Positions 51,325 through 60,124 of a stretch of DNA of 64,000 bases are shown here, piece by piece. The notes under the pieces are model-generated. The model saw nothing but the letters and a program-made list of their open reading frames with translations, was not told the DNA's origin and searched no databases. A program made the position numbers and the translations under genes. The first letter of the stretch is position 1. Each line of letters opens with the position of its first letter. Source of the DNA: Porticoccus hydrocarbonoclasticus MCTG13d. Its GTDB lineage: Bacteria; Pseudomonadota; Gammaproteobacteria; Pseudomonadales; Porticoccaceae. The DNA is taken from contig NZ_JQMM01000001.1 of NCBI RefSeq assembly GCF_000744735.1, forward strand, positions 682,001 through 746,000, given 5' to 3'.

Positions 51325-51903
51325 ATGATACTCATGATCGATAATTACGACTCCTTTACCTACAACGTGGTTCAGTACCTCGGTGAGCTGAAGGCGGAGG
51401 TGCAGGTATTTCGCAACGATGAAATCACCATTGCCGAGGTGGAAGCCCTGGCACCGGAAAAAATCGTGATCTCTCCCGGCCCCTGTACCCCCAGTGAAGC
51501 GGGTATTTCTGTGGCGCTGGTGAAAACCTTTGCCGGTAAAATTCCAATTTTGGGCATCTGTCTGGGCCATCAGAGTATCGGCCAGGCTTTTGGTGCCAGA
51601 GTAGTGCGTGCGCGACAGGTGATGCACGGTAAAACCTCGTCTATCTATCATGCAGATACCGGGGTATTCCGAGGCCTGTCCAATCCTCTCGAGGCGACAC
51701 GCTACCACTCGTTGGTGGTGGAGCGAGAGACACTGCCGGATTGCTTCGAGATTACTGCGTGGACACGGACCGAAGATGGGCAGGAGGATGAAATCATGGG
51801 CCTGCGACACCGCGACTATGCACTGGAAGGGGTGCAGTTCCATCCGGAATCCATTCTCACCGAGCATGGTCACGACCTGCTGCAAAACTTTCTCCGGGGC
51901 TGA
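51325..51903 (+). CDS. trpG: Anthranilate synthase component II (glutamine amidotransferase)
   Basis: TrpG releases ammonia from glutamine for TrpE. The 192-residue protein begins [20 protein letters not shown]. The nucleophile Cys is in [14 protein letters not shown] and the His-Glu pair in [14 protein letters not shown]. It is followed by trpD after six bases and trpC beyond, a tight trpGDC operon. It is separated from trpE by the arsenic locus. The start codon has only a weak ribosome site (AAAGAGA). Confidence 0.95.
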   Translation: MILMIDNYDSFTYNVVQYLGELKAEVQVFRNDEITIAEVEALAPEKIVISPGPCTPSEAGISVALVKTFAGKIPILGICLGHQSIGQAFGARVVRARQVMHGKTSSIYHADTGVFRGLSNPLEATRYHSLVVERETLPDCFEITAWTRTEDGQEDEIMGLRHRDYALEGVQFHPESILTEHGHDLLQNFLRG

Positions 51904-51909
51904 TAGAAG

Positions 51910-52941
51910 ATGGATATACAGCAAGCGATAGCCAGTATCCTTGAGCGTCGGGATCTCGATAGCGGCGAGATGCGAGCGGTGATGCAACAGATTATGACCG
52001 GTGGAGCCACGGCCGCTCAAATCGGCGGTTTTCTGGTGGGATTGCGCATGAAAGGGGAATCGGTTGCAGAAATAGCTGGCGCTGCGCAGGTGATGCGTGA
52101 GCTGGCAACGCCAGTCGCCATAACCGGTGATCATCTTGTCGATATTGTCGGCACCGGCGGCGACAGTGCCGGAATCTTCAATGTTTCCACTGCCAGCAGT
52201 TTTGTGGCGGCGGCGGCCGGTGCACGGGTGGCCAAGCATGGCAATCGCTCGGTGAGCAGCAAAAGCGGCAGCGCCGATCTGCTGGAGTGTGCGGGGGTGC
52301 AGCTTGACCTTTCGCCTGAGCAGGTGGCGCTCTGTGTGGACGAGGTCGGCATTGGTTTTATGTTTGCGGTGAACCACCACAGTGCCATGAAGCATGCCAT
52401 TGGTCCCAGGCGTGAGCTGGGTGTGAGGACGGTATTCAATCTGCTCGGACCCCTGACCAATCCGGCCAGAGTGCCGAATATGTTGCTGGGTGTCTATGAC
52501 AGCCATTGGCTGAAACCGGTGGCCGAGGTGATGCATGAGCTGGGTGCCAGGCATGTACTGGTGGTCCATGCTGAAGACGGTCTCGATGAAATCAGTATTG
52601 CCGCCGATACCCTGGTGGCGGAGTTGAAGGATGGAGAGATTGTCGAATACACAATTGGCCCGGAGACATTCGGTTTGCGACGGGGATCGCTGGCCAGTTT
52701 GCAAGTCAACGATGCCAGAGAGAGCCTGGAAATGGTCAAATCTGCGCTATCCAAAAAAGGTGGGGTCGCCTCCGATATGGTGGTCCTGAACGCGGGCGCT
52801 GCACTATATGTGGCGGGAGTTGCCGCAGATCTGGCAGAAGGTGTCAGCCTGGCGCAGGATGCCCTGGGAAGCGGCCTGGCAAGAGCAAAGATGGATGATC
52901 TGGCAGCGTTCACCCGCTGTCTCAAGGAGCTGGATAGATGA
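51910..52941 (+). CDS. trpD: Anthranilate phosphoribosyltransferase
   Basis: TrpD joins anthranilate to PRPP. The 343-residue protein has an N-terminal helical domain ([21 protein letters not shown]) and the PRPP-binding loop [20 protein letters not shown], then [20 protein letters not shown] and [17 protein letters not shown]. The length is typical. trpC starts within its stop codon (ATGATGA), so translation is coupled. Confidence 0.96.
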   Translation: MDIQQAIASILERRDLDSGEMRAVMQQIMTGGATAAQIGGFLVGLRMKGESVAEIAGAAQVMRELATPVAITGDHLVDIVGTGGDSAGIFNVSTASSFVAAAAGARVAKHGNRSVSSKSGSADLLECAGVQLDLSPEQVALCVDEVGIGFMFAVNHHSAMKHAIGPRRELGVRTVFNLLGPLTNPARVPNMLLGVYDSHWLKPVAEVMHELGARHVLVVHAEDGLDEISIAADTLVAELKDGEIVEYTIGPETFGLRRGSLASLQVNDARESLEMVKSALSKKGGVASDMVVLNAGAALYVAGVAADLAEGVSLAQDALGSGLARAKMDDLAAFTRCLKELDR

Positions 52942-53747
52942 TGAGCCCTGCTGCCAATACACCGACGGTGTTGAAAAAAATCCTCGATCACAAGATCGAG
53001 TCAGTTGCGCTTCGCAAGGCGAAGATTTCAATCGCTGAGCTCAGAGAGCAGTGCCGGGAGCCGCGTGAAATTCGCGGTTTTTCCGCTGCGCTGCGACACA
53101 AGCTTGACCAGGAACTTGCAGCGGTGATTGCCGAGGTAAAGAAAGCCTCTCCCAGTAAGGGGCTTATCAGGGAGGATTTTGATCCGGTGAGCATTGCGCG
53201 AAGTTATGAAAAAGGTGGGGCTGCCTGCCTCTCGGTGCTAACGGAGGAGGCCTTCTTTCTCGGCGCCGACGAGTATCTCAAAATGGCCCGGGAGGCTACC
53301 CGCTTGCCCGTGCTGCGCAAGGACTTCATTGTTGACCCCTATCAAGTCTACGAATCCTATGTGCTGGGTGCAGATTGTATTCTGCTGATCGTCGCCGCGC
53401 TTGAACAGCCCTTGATGGAAGAGCTGCACGACATCGCTGTGGAATTGGGTATGGATGTGTTGGTTGAGGTGCACAATGAAGCGGAGCTCGATCGAGGGCT
53501 ATTGATTGAGAACCCCATGATTGGTATCAATAACCGCGATCTGAAAACGTTTGAGACAAGCCTCGAGACCACTTTTCAGTTACTGGAAAAAATTCCCGAC
53601 GACCGTATTGTGATTACGGAAAGCGGAATTGTTTCCATTGATGATGTAGCTGCCATGCGGGGGCATAACGTCAATGCCTTTCTGATAGGCGAGACGTTTA
53701 TGCGCGCTGGTGAGCCGGGCCTGAAATTGCTGGAAATGTTTAATTAA
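52938..53747 (+). CDS. trpC: Indole-3-glycerol phosphate synthase
   Basis: TrpC closes the indole ring. The 269-residue barrel contains [15 protein letters not shown] (catalytic Lys), [43 protein letters not shown] and ITESGIVS. It is the single-function form without a fused TrpF. The start overlaps the trpD stop by four bases. It closes the trpGDC operon and converges on the GFA-family gene with 12 bases between stops. Confidence 0.96.
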   Translation: MMSPAANTPTVLKKILDHKIESVALRKAKISIAELREQCREPREIRGFSAALRHKLDQELAAVIAEVKKASPSKGLIREDFDPVSIARSYEKGGAACLSVLTEEAFFLGADEYLKMAREATRLPVLRKDFIVDPYQVYESYVLGADCILLIVAALEQPLMEELHDIAVELGMDVLVEVHNEAELDRGLLIENPMIGINNRDLKTFETSLETTFQLLEKIPDDRIVITESGIVSIDDVAAMRGHNVNAFLIGETFMRAGEPGLKLLEMFN

Positions 53748-53759
53748 AGTCCAGTGCTG

Positions 53760-54185
53760 TCACCAGGGTTGTTTCTGGTGTTGTTCGACACCTTCCGGAA
53801 TCTGGTACCAGTCCTGTTTTTCACTTGTCCAGACATGCATAACGGGATGGATTATGCGGGTGTCGGACAGGGTTGACGGTTTCAGCTTGATGATATCCGG
53901 TTGCGCCGGATTGAAATGATAGATGCGGTTGCCACAATTCGGGCAAAAAATCGCGCAATTTCGATTGCCGTTTTCCGCCAACCGCTCCCAGGCTTGCATC
54001 TCCCCATTAATCCTCAAATCGTCCCGGTTCACCATCGCCGTGATACTGAACGCACTGGTGGAAAGCTTCTGGCATTCCCGGCAATGACAAATGATCACCG
54101 TGATGGGCGCCGCCAGTAGTTCATAGGTCACTTTTCCGCACTGGCATGAGCCGGGAACTGGATAGTGGATTTCAGTACTTTCCAT
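53760..54185 (-). CDS. GFA / CENP-V family zinc protein
   Basis: A 141-residue protein of the glutathione-dependent formaldehyde-activating (GFA/CENP-V) fold. The zinc cysteines are GSCQCGKVTYE, CHCRECQKLSTSAF and CPNCGNRIY. Members are often named from the formaldehyde-activating enzyme, but most have no proven activity. I start at MESTEIHY (54185); the longer frame to 54308 looks non-coding. No functional link with neighbours is evident. Confidence 0.85.
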   Translation of the reverse strand: MESTEIHYPVPGSCQCGKVTYELLAAPITVIICHCRECQKLSTSAFSITAMVNRDDLRINGEMQAWERLAENGNRNCAIFCPNCGNRIYHFNPAQPDIIKLKPSTLSDTRIIHPVMHVWTSEKQDWYQIPEGVEQHQKQPW

Positions 54186-54322
54186 GGGCTTTCCTTGTAT
54201 CTGCCGGTGAGAGTCTAAGGGAGGCTGAGGCGTCAGGGCAAAGAGATAACAAGCAGGGGGTAATACCGGGGTAACGCAGGTGGGCCTCCGGTAAATTTTT
54301 TCATACAACCAGTTAGCCGGTA

Positions 54323-55042
54323 TTAGCGGGTACCAAACACGACCATGGTTTTACCTTTCACTGACACCAACCCCTGATCTTCAAGGGTTTTCAGCACCCT
54401 GCCAACCATTTCCCGGGAGCAGCCGACAATTCTTCCGATTTCCTGGCGAGTGATCTTGATCTGCATGCCATTGGGATGGGTCATGGCATCGGGCTCCTTG
54501 CACAGGTCCAGCAGTGTCCGTGCCACGCGACCGGTAACGTCCAGAAAGGCGAGATCGCCCACTTTACGAGTGGTATCGCGCAGGCGCTTGGCCAGTTGTA
54601 CGCCGATGGCAAACAGAAATTCCGGGTGCTGTCTGGACAGCTCCTGAAACTTGCCGTAACTGATTTCACCGACTTCACACTCTGTCTTCGCGCGAATCCA
54701 GGCGCTTCGATCCGGCTGTTTGAACAGTCCCATTTCACCAAAAAAGTCGCCTTCATTGAGGTAGGCCACAATCATCTCGCGACCATCGTCGTCTTCAATC
54801 AGGACAGTGACAGAACCCTTGACGATGTAGGAGAGGGTGTCGCCCTCATCGCCAGCGTAAATGATGGTACTTTTGGCTGGATATTTTCTGCGGTGGCAGT
54901 GAGCAAGGAACGCTTCCGCGTTTGGCATGTGGGGTGTGATGGGTGCAGGAGCCAACTTGGTTTCCTCCTCATGGCGAGGTTTTTCGAACAGAGCACCCAT
55001 TATGGGCACAAACGCCTCGCTGTCCAAGTTAGATTTTACCAT
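54323..55042 (-). CDS. vfr: cAMP-dependent global regulator Vfr / CRP
   Basis: A 239-residue CRP-family regulator very close to P. aeruginosa Vfr. [18 protein letters not shown] and [20 protein letters not shown] open the cAMP domain, with [10 protein letters not shown] and [13 protein letters not shown] forming the phosphate-binding cassette. The HTH ([20 protein letters not shown]) is nearly invariant. About 25 residues precede the Vfr-like core, a longer N-terminus than Vfr (214 residues). ATG 55042 and GTG 55045 are both possible. Vfr controls twitching and virulence genes in Pseudomonas. It is divergent from the osmC gene, as crp is from yhfA in other gammas. Confidence 0.92.
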   Translation of the reverse strand: MVKSNLDSEAFVPIMGALFEKPRHEEETKLAPAPITPHMPNAEAFLAHCHRRKYPAKSTIIYAGDEGDTLSYIVKGSVTVLIEDDDGREMIVAYLNEGDFFGEMGLFKQPDRSAWIRAKTECEVGEISYGKFQELSRQHPEFLFAIGVQLAKRLRDTTRKVGDLAFLDVTGRVARTLLDLCKEPDAMTHPNGMQIKITRQEIGRIVGCSREMVGRVLKTLEDQGLVSVKGKTMVVFGTR

Positions 55043-55152
55043 CACCTGTTGCTCCCTATTGCAATACGCATGTGCGTCAAGTCAGTTGATTCTAGGAGTA
55101 AAGGCACATCAATTATGTTAGCCTTTCGGCACTTTTTGGATTGAGTGCCGTC

Positions 55153-55572
55153 ATGAAAGCAAAAGTCATCTGGGGTGGTGATGTAAAATTCACCGCAGAA
55201 ACAGAATCTGGTCATCAAATCGTGATGGATGGTCCTCCGGATCATGGCGGCACGAATCAGGGTGCCCGCCCGATGGAGATGGTTCTCTGTGGTATGGGGG
55301 GGTGTTCATCGTTTGATGTGGTGCATATTCTCAAGAAGAGCCGTCAGGATGTGACGGGTTGTGTGGCAGAAATTGATGCGCAGCGCGCGGATGACGTCCC
55401 CGCCGTTTTCACCAGCATACACATCCACTTCGTGGTCACCGGCCGGGACCTGAAAGAGAACCTGGTGAGTAATGCGGTAAAACTGTCCGCAGAGAAATAC
55501 TGTTCCGCGTCTATCATGTTGACCAGAGGCGGTGTCGAAATTACTCACAGCTACGAAATCCATTCTGCCTGA
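55153..55572 (+). CDS. OsmC family protein (YhfA-like)
   Basis: A 139-residue OsmC-fold protein. MEMVLCGMGGCSSFDVVHILKK carries one conserved cysteine, and KYCSASIMLTRGGVEITHSYEI the second near the C-terminus. The fold is that of thiol peroxidases, though the YhfA branch has no well-defined role. The ATG at 55153 gives MKAKVIWGGDVKF, the usual start; an upstream TTG is less likely. It is divergent from vfr with 110 bases between starts, so both may share a regulatory region. Confidence 0.88.
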   Translation: MKAKVIWGGDVKFTAETESGHQIVMDGPPDHGGTNQGARPMEMVLCGMGGCSSFDVVHILKKSRQDVTGCVAEIDAQRADDVPAVFTSIHIHFVVTGRDLKENLVSNAVKLSAEKYCSASIMLTRGGVEITHSYEIHSA

Positions 55573-55638
55573 CAGTCGCCAAACACTTCCCACCAGTTGA
55601 ATGAGCTCCCCAGGTCCACCGGGCGCTGTCCTGTGCAC

Positions 55639-55663
55639 AAAAAAAAGGGCAGCGAAGCTGCCC
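55639..55663 (-). terminator. Intrinsic terminator of small RNA 1
   Basis: A seven-base GC-rich perfect stem (55647-55653 with 55657-55663) and a three-base loop, followed on the minus strand by eight T. On the plus strand no T-run follows, so it does not serve the osmC gene. Confidence 0.75.
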
Positions 55664-55737
55664 AAGGGATTTTAAATAGGAGGGAGATAAAAGTATCAAT
55701 GGATTGTTTGAGAAGCCAGTGTGTCTGAACAAACAAT
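55639..55737 (-). ncRNA. Candidate small RNA 1
   Basis: On the minus strand a TATAGT -10 (55744-55749) would start an RNA near 55737. Its first bases form a perfect eight-base stem, ATTGTTTG (55737-55730) with CAAACAAT (55710-55703). An unpaired stretch with CUCCCUCC (55686-55679) follows, then an intrinsic terminator: GGGCAGC/GCTGCCC stem (55663-55647) and eight U. Total about 99 bases. This is the layout of a trans-acting, Hfq-type RNA with an anti-Shine-Dalgarno seed. The -35 is weak (TTCAAT). No minus-strand gene exists upstream that needs this terminator. Confidence 0.55.
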
Positions 55738-55824
55738 GGGCTAACTATAGATCGAGCCTTATCATGATTGAAATGTATTAAATTTATCTAACTCATTCCC
55801 TGTATTTATTTCTGATGTGCATGC

Positions 55825-55851
55825 AAAAAAACAGGCAACTTGCGTTGCCTG
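55825..55851 (-). terminator. Intrinsic terminator of small RNA 2
   Basis: A perfect eight-base stem (55832-55839 with 55844-55851) and four-base loop, followed on the minus strand by seven T. It has no T-run on the plus strand. Confidence 0.75.
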
Positions 55852-56019
55852 AAAAAGATATAGAGGGAGTAAGAGAACTACACTCGAATGACCTGATAAT
55901 TCAATACTGGGAGTATTTCACTCATCCGGCACATTCACGGGACTTTGGGTTCAGCGACACCAAGTAACCGGTGAGAGGGTGTCGCTTGGTGGAAACCATG
56001 CCTTGGCCCCGCTTGGTAC
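55825..56019 (-). ncRNA. Candidate small RNA 2
   Basis: A minus-strand promoter TTGAGT (56054-56049), 17-base spacer, TATATT (56031-56026) predicts a start near 56019. The RNA would contain a nine-base stem AGCGACACC/GGTGTCGCT (55986-55978 with 55961-55953), a small hairpin with a CCC loop (AATACT-CCC-AGTATT, near 55910), a CUCCCUC motif (55869-55863), and a terminator (stem CAGGCAAC/GTTGCCTG, 55851-55832, then seven U). Length about 195 bases. It shares the motif order C-rich seed then terminator with small RNA 1 just downstream. It is divergent from the LysR gene. Confidence 0.55.
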
Positions 56020-56025
56020 AGTGTC

Positions 56026-56063
56026 AATATAGTCATTGACTAACCATGACTCAAATGTATTAA
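56026..56063. promoter_or_regulatory. Overlapping divergent promoters of lysR and small RNA 2
   Basis: Plus strand: TTGACT (56036-56041), 16 bases, TATTAA (56058-56063) for lysR. Minus strand: TTGAGT (56054-56049), 17 bases, TATATT (56031-56026) for the small RNA. The two promoters interleave, so occupancy of one would affect the other. Confidence 0.5.
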
Positions 56064-56066
56064 GAT

Positions 56067-56097
56067 AATATCATTCATAATCTATAGGAATGATATT
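56067..56097 (+). promoter_or_regulatory. Perfect 10-base inverted repeat covering the lysR ribosome site
   Basis: AATATCATTC (56067-56076) and GAATGATATT (56088-56097) are perfectly inverted with an 11-base centre, and the second arm ends directly before the GTG start. The AGGAA ribosome site (56086-56090) overlaps the second arm. As DNA it is a plausible LysR autoregulatory site (it has the spaced T...A dyad form); as RNA it would mask the ribosome site. Confidence 0.6.
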
Positions 56098-57069
56098 GTG
56101 GATACTAAAATTCTGTCCCGTGTTGACTTGAACTTGTTGGTGGCTCTTCAGGTGTTGCTGGAAGAGCGCAGTGTGACGAGGGCTGCGGAACGACTGTTCA
56201 TTACTCAGCCAGCCATGAGTAAAACCCTTCAGCGTCTCAGGGATCTATTCGATGATCCCCTGTTTATCCGCAGTGGGCGAGGGCTGATTCCAACACCCAG
56301 AACCAATGAGTTGGCTGTCCACCTGCCGACACTGTTGGCTGGTGTATCGGATTTGGTGGCCAGTGGCAAATTTGATCCACTTACCTATGAGGGAGAAATT
56401 TGCATCATGACGGCAGAGTTCATCGCGGTGCAGGTGGTGCCCACCCTCACCCAGAGAATAATCAGGGAGGCGCCGAGAATGTCACTGACGCTGACCAGCG
56501 AGGCGGAGGAGGAAGGTCGTGCGCTGGAGGATGGTGATCTGGATTTTGCCATCGAAATTTCTCGCCCCTACGGAAGTGAATATCATGTGACTCCACTGGG
56601 CAGTTTCACGCCAGCTGTGTGGATGCGTGCCGAGCATCCGCTTGCCAAGAAAGACAAGTTGACCCTGGTGGAAATGCTTGAATACCCTTTTATTCAGTAT
56701 TACCTGCTGTTGACGGGCCCGATCTCGGCCAATGCAGAGAGCCGGTTTGACCGGGAGTTGGCAAAACATGGTCTCAAGCGGCAGAAAACCCTGGTCACCA
56801 CACAGTTGATGACAGCCATGGATGCCCTGTGGCATACCGATTGCCTGATGATGGCCACCATGCACGACCTTAAAATCGAGAGTGAGTCATACGGTATTGT
56901 GCGTAAACCCTACCCGGAAGAACTGGAGTTTGATAATACCGTTCCGGTGGTATTGGTGCAGCATGTCAGGACCATCAAGTCGCCGGCTCACCAATGGGTC
57001 AAAGATCAGATTATTGGCATTGTTCAGGACATCAAGGAGCAGGCTCGACAGGCAGTCCGCGCCCGTTGA
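56098..57069 (+). CDS. LysR-family transcriptional regulator
   Basis: A 323-residue LysR regulator. The N-terminal HTH is RVDLNLLVALQVLLEERSVT followed by RAAERLFITQPAMSKTLQRL, and a two-lobe ligand-binding domain follows. The N-terminal DLNLLVAL type resembles the NodD/LeuO-like group more than GcvA or CysB. The ligand is unknown. The GTG start (MDTKILSRVD) has AGGAA seven bases upstream. It is divergent from small RNA 2 and converges on coq7 with six bases between stops, so its targets are most likely itself and the divergent RNA. Confidence 0.9.
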   Translation: MDTKILSRVDLNLLVALQVLLEERSVTRAAERLFITQPAMSKTLQRLRDLFDDPLFIRSGRGLIPTPRTNELAVHLPTLLAGVSDLVASGKFDPLTYEGEICIMTAEFIAVQVVPTLTQRIIREAPRMSLTLTSEAEEEGRALEDGDLDFAIEISRPYGSEYHVTPLGSFTPAVWMRAEHPLAKKDKLTLVEMLEYPFIQYYLLLTGPISANAESRFDRELAKHGLKRQKTLVTTQLMTAMDALWHTDCLMMATMHDLKIESESYGIVRKPYPEELEFDNTVPVVLVQHVRTIKSPAHQWVKDQIIGIVQDIKEQARQAVRAR

Positions 57070-57075
57070 CAGGCC

Positions 57076-57720
57076 CTAAATATGGTAGCTGGTTTTGGTC
57101 ATGGCGCCGGAGATCAGCGTCATCAAACCCTTCACTGGTGAGGGAAATTCCAGGCCACCAGCTTCCTTTGCCACTGTCGCATGTTTGCCCTCATCTTCCA
57201 GCATTTTCTGCACAATGGCGCGGCTTTTGGTGTCGTTTTCCGGCAGTATTTCGAGATGATTTTCGAGGTGCTGACAGACCTGCTGTTCGGTGGCGGACAC
57301 AAAGCCGAGGCTGAGTTTGTCACTGATCAGCCCGGTAGTGGCCCCGATGCCAAAAGACAGGCCGTACCAAAGTGGATTCAACAGGCTGGTGTGTCCACCC
57401 AACTGCTTGAGCCGGTCCTGGCACCAGGCCAGGTGATCAATTTCCTCATCGGCTGCCTGCTCCATCTCATTGCGAACCGAAGTGAGTTTTGCTGTCAGTG
57501 CTTGTCCCTGGTAAAGCGCCTGGGCACAGACCTCTCCTGTGTGGTTGACTCGCATCAGACCTATCGCGTGCCGTTTTTCACGCTCATCCAGCGTGTGCTC
57601 CTCAGCGGTTTTTCCCGGTGACAGGCGGGCCGGTGCCGGAGGCTCGGCTGCCAGGGTCCGCAGGGCACGGTCTACCTGAAGTAGAAGTCCATCGAGCTTG
57701 GTAAGCTGCCTTGTGTGCAC
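57076..57720 (-). CDS. coq7: Demethoxyubiquinone hydroxylase Coq7
   Basis: Coq7 adds the last ring hydroxyl in ubiquinone synthesis with a di-iron centre. The 214-residue protein keeps the ligands: the first Glu in [26 protein letters not shown], and [14 protein letters not shown] for the second Glu-x-x-His. Its two-helix hydrophobic segment ([19 protein letters not shown]) binds the membrane. This is the Pseudomonas-type replacement for UbiF. It appears monocistronic and converges on lysR. Confidence 0.93.
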   Translation of the reverse strand: MHTRQLTKLDGLLLQVDRALRTLAAEPPAPARLSPGKTAEEHTLDEREKRHAIGLMRVNHTGEVCAQALYQGQALTAKLTSVRNEMEQAADEEIDHLAWCQDRLKQLGGHTSLLNPLWYGLSFGIGATTGLISDKLSLGFVSATEQQVCQHLENHLEILPENDTKSRAIVQKMLEDEGKHATVAKEAGGLEFPSPVKGLMTLISGAMTKTSYHI

Positions 57721-57790
57721 GGTTTTGCCCTAAACTGTTGGTGGTGACAAGATTGTAGCAAAATCATCCGTCAACACACGAGGGTAATAG

Positions 57791-58741
57791 ATGATAGGCC
57801 ATCCACAGCAATTTCTTGGTTACGGCATTTACTGTATCGACGCACAATATGTGAGGCAGGGCCAGGCCTGTTGTTATCTGCTAGTGGACGACGGTGAGGT
57901 GGCGATTATTGAAACCGGTACCAGTCACACCGTGAATGCTATCAGTGAGGCACTGGATTCATTGGGTCTGACGGCAGACGCCGTTCGCTACGTGATTCCC
58001 ACCCATGTGCACCTCGACCACGCCGGTGGCGCCGGATTGCTAATGCAGCGTTACCCGGATGCCCAGCTGGTTGTTCATCCCCGCGGCGCCCGCCATCTGG
58101 CGGATCCCACAAAACTGATAGCGGGTGTTATCGCCGTCTACGGGGAGTCGACCTATCGGTCACTGTATGGTGAGCTTGTGGCTGTGCCTGAAGATCGCAT
58201 CATCAGTGCCGAGGACGGGTTGCTACTGAATCTGGGTGGGCGGACACTGGAGTTTCGCCATACGCCGGGACACGCCGAGCACCATTGTTGTATTTGGGAT
58301 AAGGTTAGTGGCGGTTGGTTTACCGGAGATACTTTTGGTCTCGCTTATCTGACGCCGGCGCTGGGGGGTGGCCGGTTTATTATGCCCACCACGACACCAG
58401 TGCAATTTGCCCCTGAGCGCCTGCTCAGTTCGTTGGATTTGCTGATGAGTTATCGGCCCCGGCGGGTTTATCTCACCCATTACAGCCTGCTGGATGAACC
58501 TGAAAATTACGTGATGTCGTTGCGCGAGCAAATAAATGTCTGGTGTGACATGGCGCTGTCTCTGGAGGCTGGACCAGAGCGGGAGAGCACGATTTACAAA
58601 CGGATAACAACTCTCACGCTGGCACGAATAAAGGCTCATTGGCCGGATGCCGATATGGTGCTGATTGAGCAGGATCTTGAAATGGATCTTGAACTGAATG
58701 CTCAGGGCCTTGAGGTCTGGTTGCAGCGTCAGCAGCAGTAG
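57791..58741 (+). CDS. Metallo-beta-lactamase-fold hydrolase
   Basis: A 316-residue MBL-fold protein with the metal motif THVHLDHAGGAG, a second His in HTPGHAEHHCC, an Asp in FTGDTFGLAY and a final His in YLTHYSLLDEP. The substrate cannot be told; the larger family includes glyoxalase II and lactonases. The C-terminal 80 residues are helical and acidic. Its stop (58739-58741) directly abuts the purD stop on the other strand, leaving no room for a terminator. Confidence 0.85.
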   Translation: MIGHPQQFLGYGIYCIDAQYVRQGQACCYLLVDDGEVAIIETGTSHTVNAISEALDSLGLTADAVRYVIPTHVHLDHAGGAGLLMQRYPDAQLVVHPRGARHLADPTKLIAGVIAVYGESTYRSLYGELVAVPEDRIISAEDGLLLNLGGRTLEFRHTPGHAEHHCCIWDKVSGGWFTGDTFGLAYLTPALGGGRFIMPTTTPVQFAPERLLSSLDLLMSYRPRRVYLTHYSLLDEPENYVMSLREQINVWCDMALSLEAGPERESTIYKRITTLTLARIKAHWPDADMVLIEQDLEMDLELNAQGLEVWLQRQQQ

Positions 58742-60028
58742 CTAGGCCTGTTCCCGTGCGATCGCCCGATAGCCAATATCATGGCGAAAATAGACATCAT
58801 TCCAACAAATCTGTGCTGCCAGCTGGTAGGCTCGCTGCTGGGCCTGAAAGACCGTGTTGCCCAGCCCGACCGCGCAGAGCACTCGCCCGCCGTTGGTAAC
58901 AACCTGTCCATCAACCTCTCTGGTCCCCGCGTGAAACACCTTGCTGTCTTCTGTGCTGGAAGCGGGAAGACCTGAGATGATATCACCCTTGCGGTAGTCA
59001 TTTGGGTAGCCTCCCGCCGCCAAAACGACACCCAGTGCGGCTCGCCGGTCCCAATCAACCGTGCAGTGGTGAAGTGTCTTGTCCAGTGCCGCAGTACAGA
59101 GTGCGACCAAGTCAGATTTTAACCGCATCATGATCGGCTGGGTTTCCGGATCACCGAAGCGGCAGTTGTACTCGATCACCTTGGGGGTGCCGTCGGGCAT
59201 GATCATCAGCCCGGCATACAGGAAACCGGTGTAACGGTTGCCCTCTGCGGCCATCCCCTGCACGGTGGGCTGAATTACCTCAGCCATGACACGCTCGTGA
59301 ATTTCCGGGGTTACCACCGGCGCGGGGGAGTAAGCCCCCATGCCACCGGTGTTCGGCCCCCTGTCGCCGTCATCCCGAGCCTTGTGATCCTGCGATGTCG
59401 CCATTGGCAGGATGTGCTCTCCGTCCACCATGACAATAAAGCTGGCTTCCTCGCCAGCCAGAAACTCTTCGATAACCACCCGATGGCCGGCGTGGCCGAA
59501 GGCGTTGCCCGCCAGCATATCGTGCACAGCGTTTTCGGCTTCCTTCAGGGTTTTGGCGACAATGACCCCTTTACCTGCGGCCAGACCATCGGCCTTGATG
59601 ACAATGGGGGCCCCCTTCTCGCGTAGGTAGGCAAGTGCCGGTTCGATCTCAGTGAAATTCTGGTATTGCGCAGTGGGAATGTTGTGTCGTGCCAGGAAGT
59701 CCTTGGTAAACGCCTTGGAACCTTCCAGTTGTGCTGCCCCTTTAGACGGACCGAAGGCCCGCAGGCTGCGGTCGGCGAAAAAATCCACAATGCCATCCAC
59801 CAGTGGCTGTTCCGGGCCGACGATGGTCAGGGCGACGTTGTTCTGCTGGGCAAAATCTGCCAGTGTTGCAAAGTCGTTGACATCAATGGCGACATTCCGG
59901 ACACCCGGTTCCAGCGCTGTGCCCGCATTGCCCGGTGCCACAAAAACCATTTCCACGCCCTGGCCCTGTGCTGCTTTCCACGCCAGTGCGTGTTCCCGTC
60001 CGCCGGAGCCGATCACCAGAATATTCAT
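58742..60028 (-). CDS. purD: Phosphoribosylamine-glycine ligase
   Basis: PurD makes glycinamide ribonucleotide in purine synthesis. The 428-residue ATP-grasp enzyme starts MNILVIGSGGREHALAWKA and contains IVIKADGLAAGKGVIVAKT, GPNTGGMGAYSPAPV and EYNCRFGDPETQ. It follows purH after 96 bases, the standard dusB-fis-purH-purD order. Confidence 0.96.
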   Translation of the reverse strand: MNILVIGSGGREHALAWKAAQGQGVEMVFVAPGNAGTALEPGVRNVAIDVNDFATLADFAQQNNVALTIVGPEQPLVDGIVDFFADRSLRAFGPSKGAAQLEGSKAFTKDFLARHNIPTAQYQNFTEIEPALAYLREKGAPIVIKADGLAAGKGVIVAKTLKEAENAVHDMLAGNAFGHAGHRVVIEEFLAGEEASFIVMVDGEHILPMATSQDHKARDDGDRGPNTGGMGAYSPAPVVTPEIHERVMAEVIQPTVQGMAAEGNRYTGFLYAGLMIMPDGTPKVIEYNCRFGDPETQPIMMRLKSDLVALCTAALDKTLHHCTVDWDRRAALGVVLAAGGYPNDYRKGDIISGLPASSTEDSKVFHAGTREVDGQVVTNGGRVLCAVGLGNTVFQAQQRAYQLAAQICWNDVYFRHDIGYRAIAREQA

Positions 60029-60056
60029 GCGTAACTCTCTTGCCTTAAATGACAGC

Positions 60057-60085
60057 GGCGGTTGTGTTGGCAGGGCGCAACCGCC
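60057..60085. promoter_or_regulatory. Hairpin between purH and purD
   Basis: GGCGGTTG (60057-60064) and CAACCGCC (60078-60085) form a perfect eight-base stem with a 13-base loop in the purH-purD gap. No T-run follows on the minus strand. It may set relative purH and purD levels by stabilising the processed ends; I see no known riboswitch pattern. Confidence 0.4.
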
Positions 60086-60124
60086 ACAAAATCAGCGTGA
60101 TAGGGTTAACGTTGTCCTGCATTA

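Noticed and set aside
51157-52704. Long open frame (515 codons) on the minus strand across trpG and trpD
   Set aside because: It is antisense to two well-supported genes, has a composition unlike a real protein (rich in His, Gln and Arg) and no domain; it is a by-product of codon bias in the true frames.
55678-55726. Plus-strand AGGAGGGAG followed by a short ATG frame (nine codons)
   Set aside because: Spacing to the ATG is long, the peptide is tiny, and the same bases are better explained as the complement of the C-rich seed of small RNA 1. It remains a weak alternative.
58739-58744. Overlap or fusion of the MBL-fold gene and purD
   Set aside because: The two stop codons simply abut on opposite strands; both proteins have normal ends.
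60029-60124. Purine riboswitch between purH and purD
   Set aside because: The gap has only one simple hairpin and lacks the three-way junction and conserved loops of that class.
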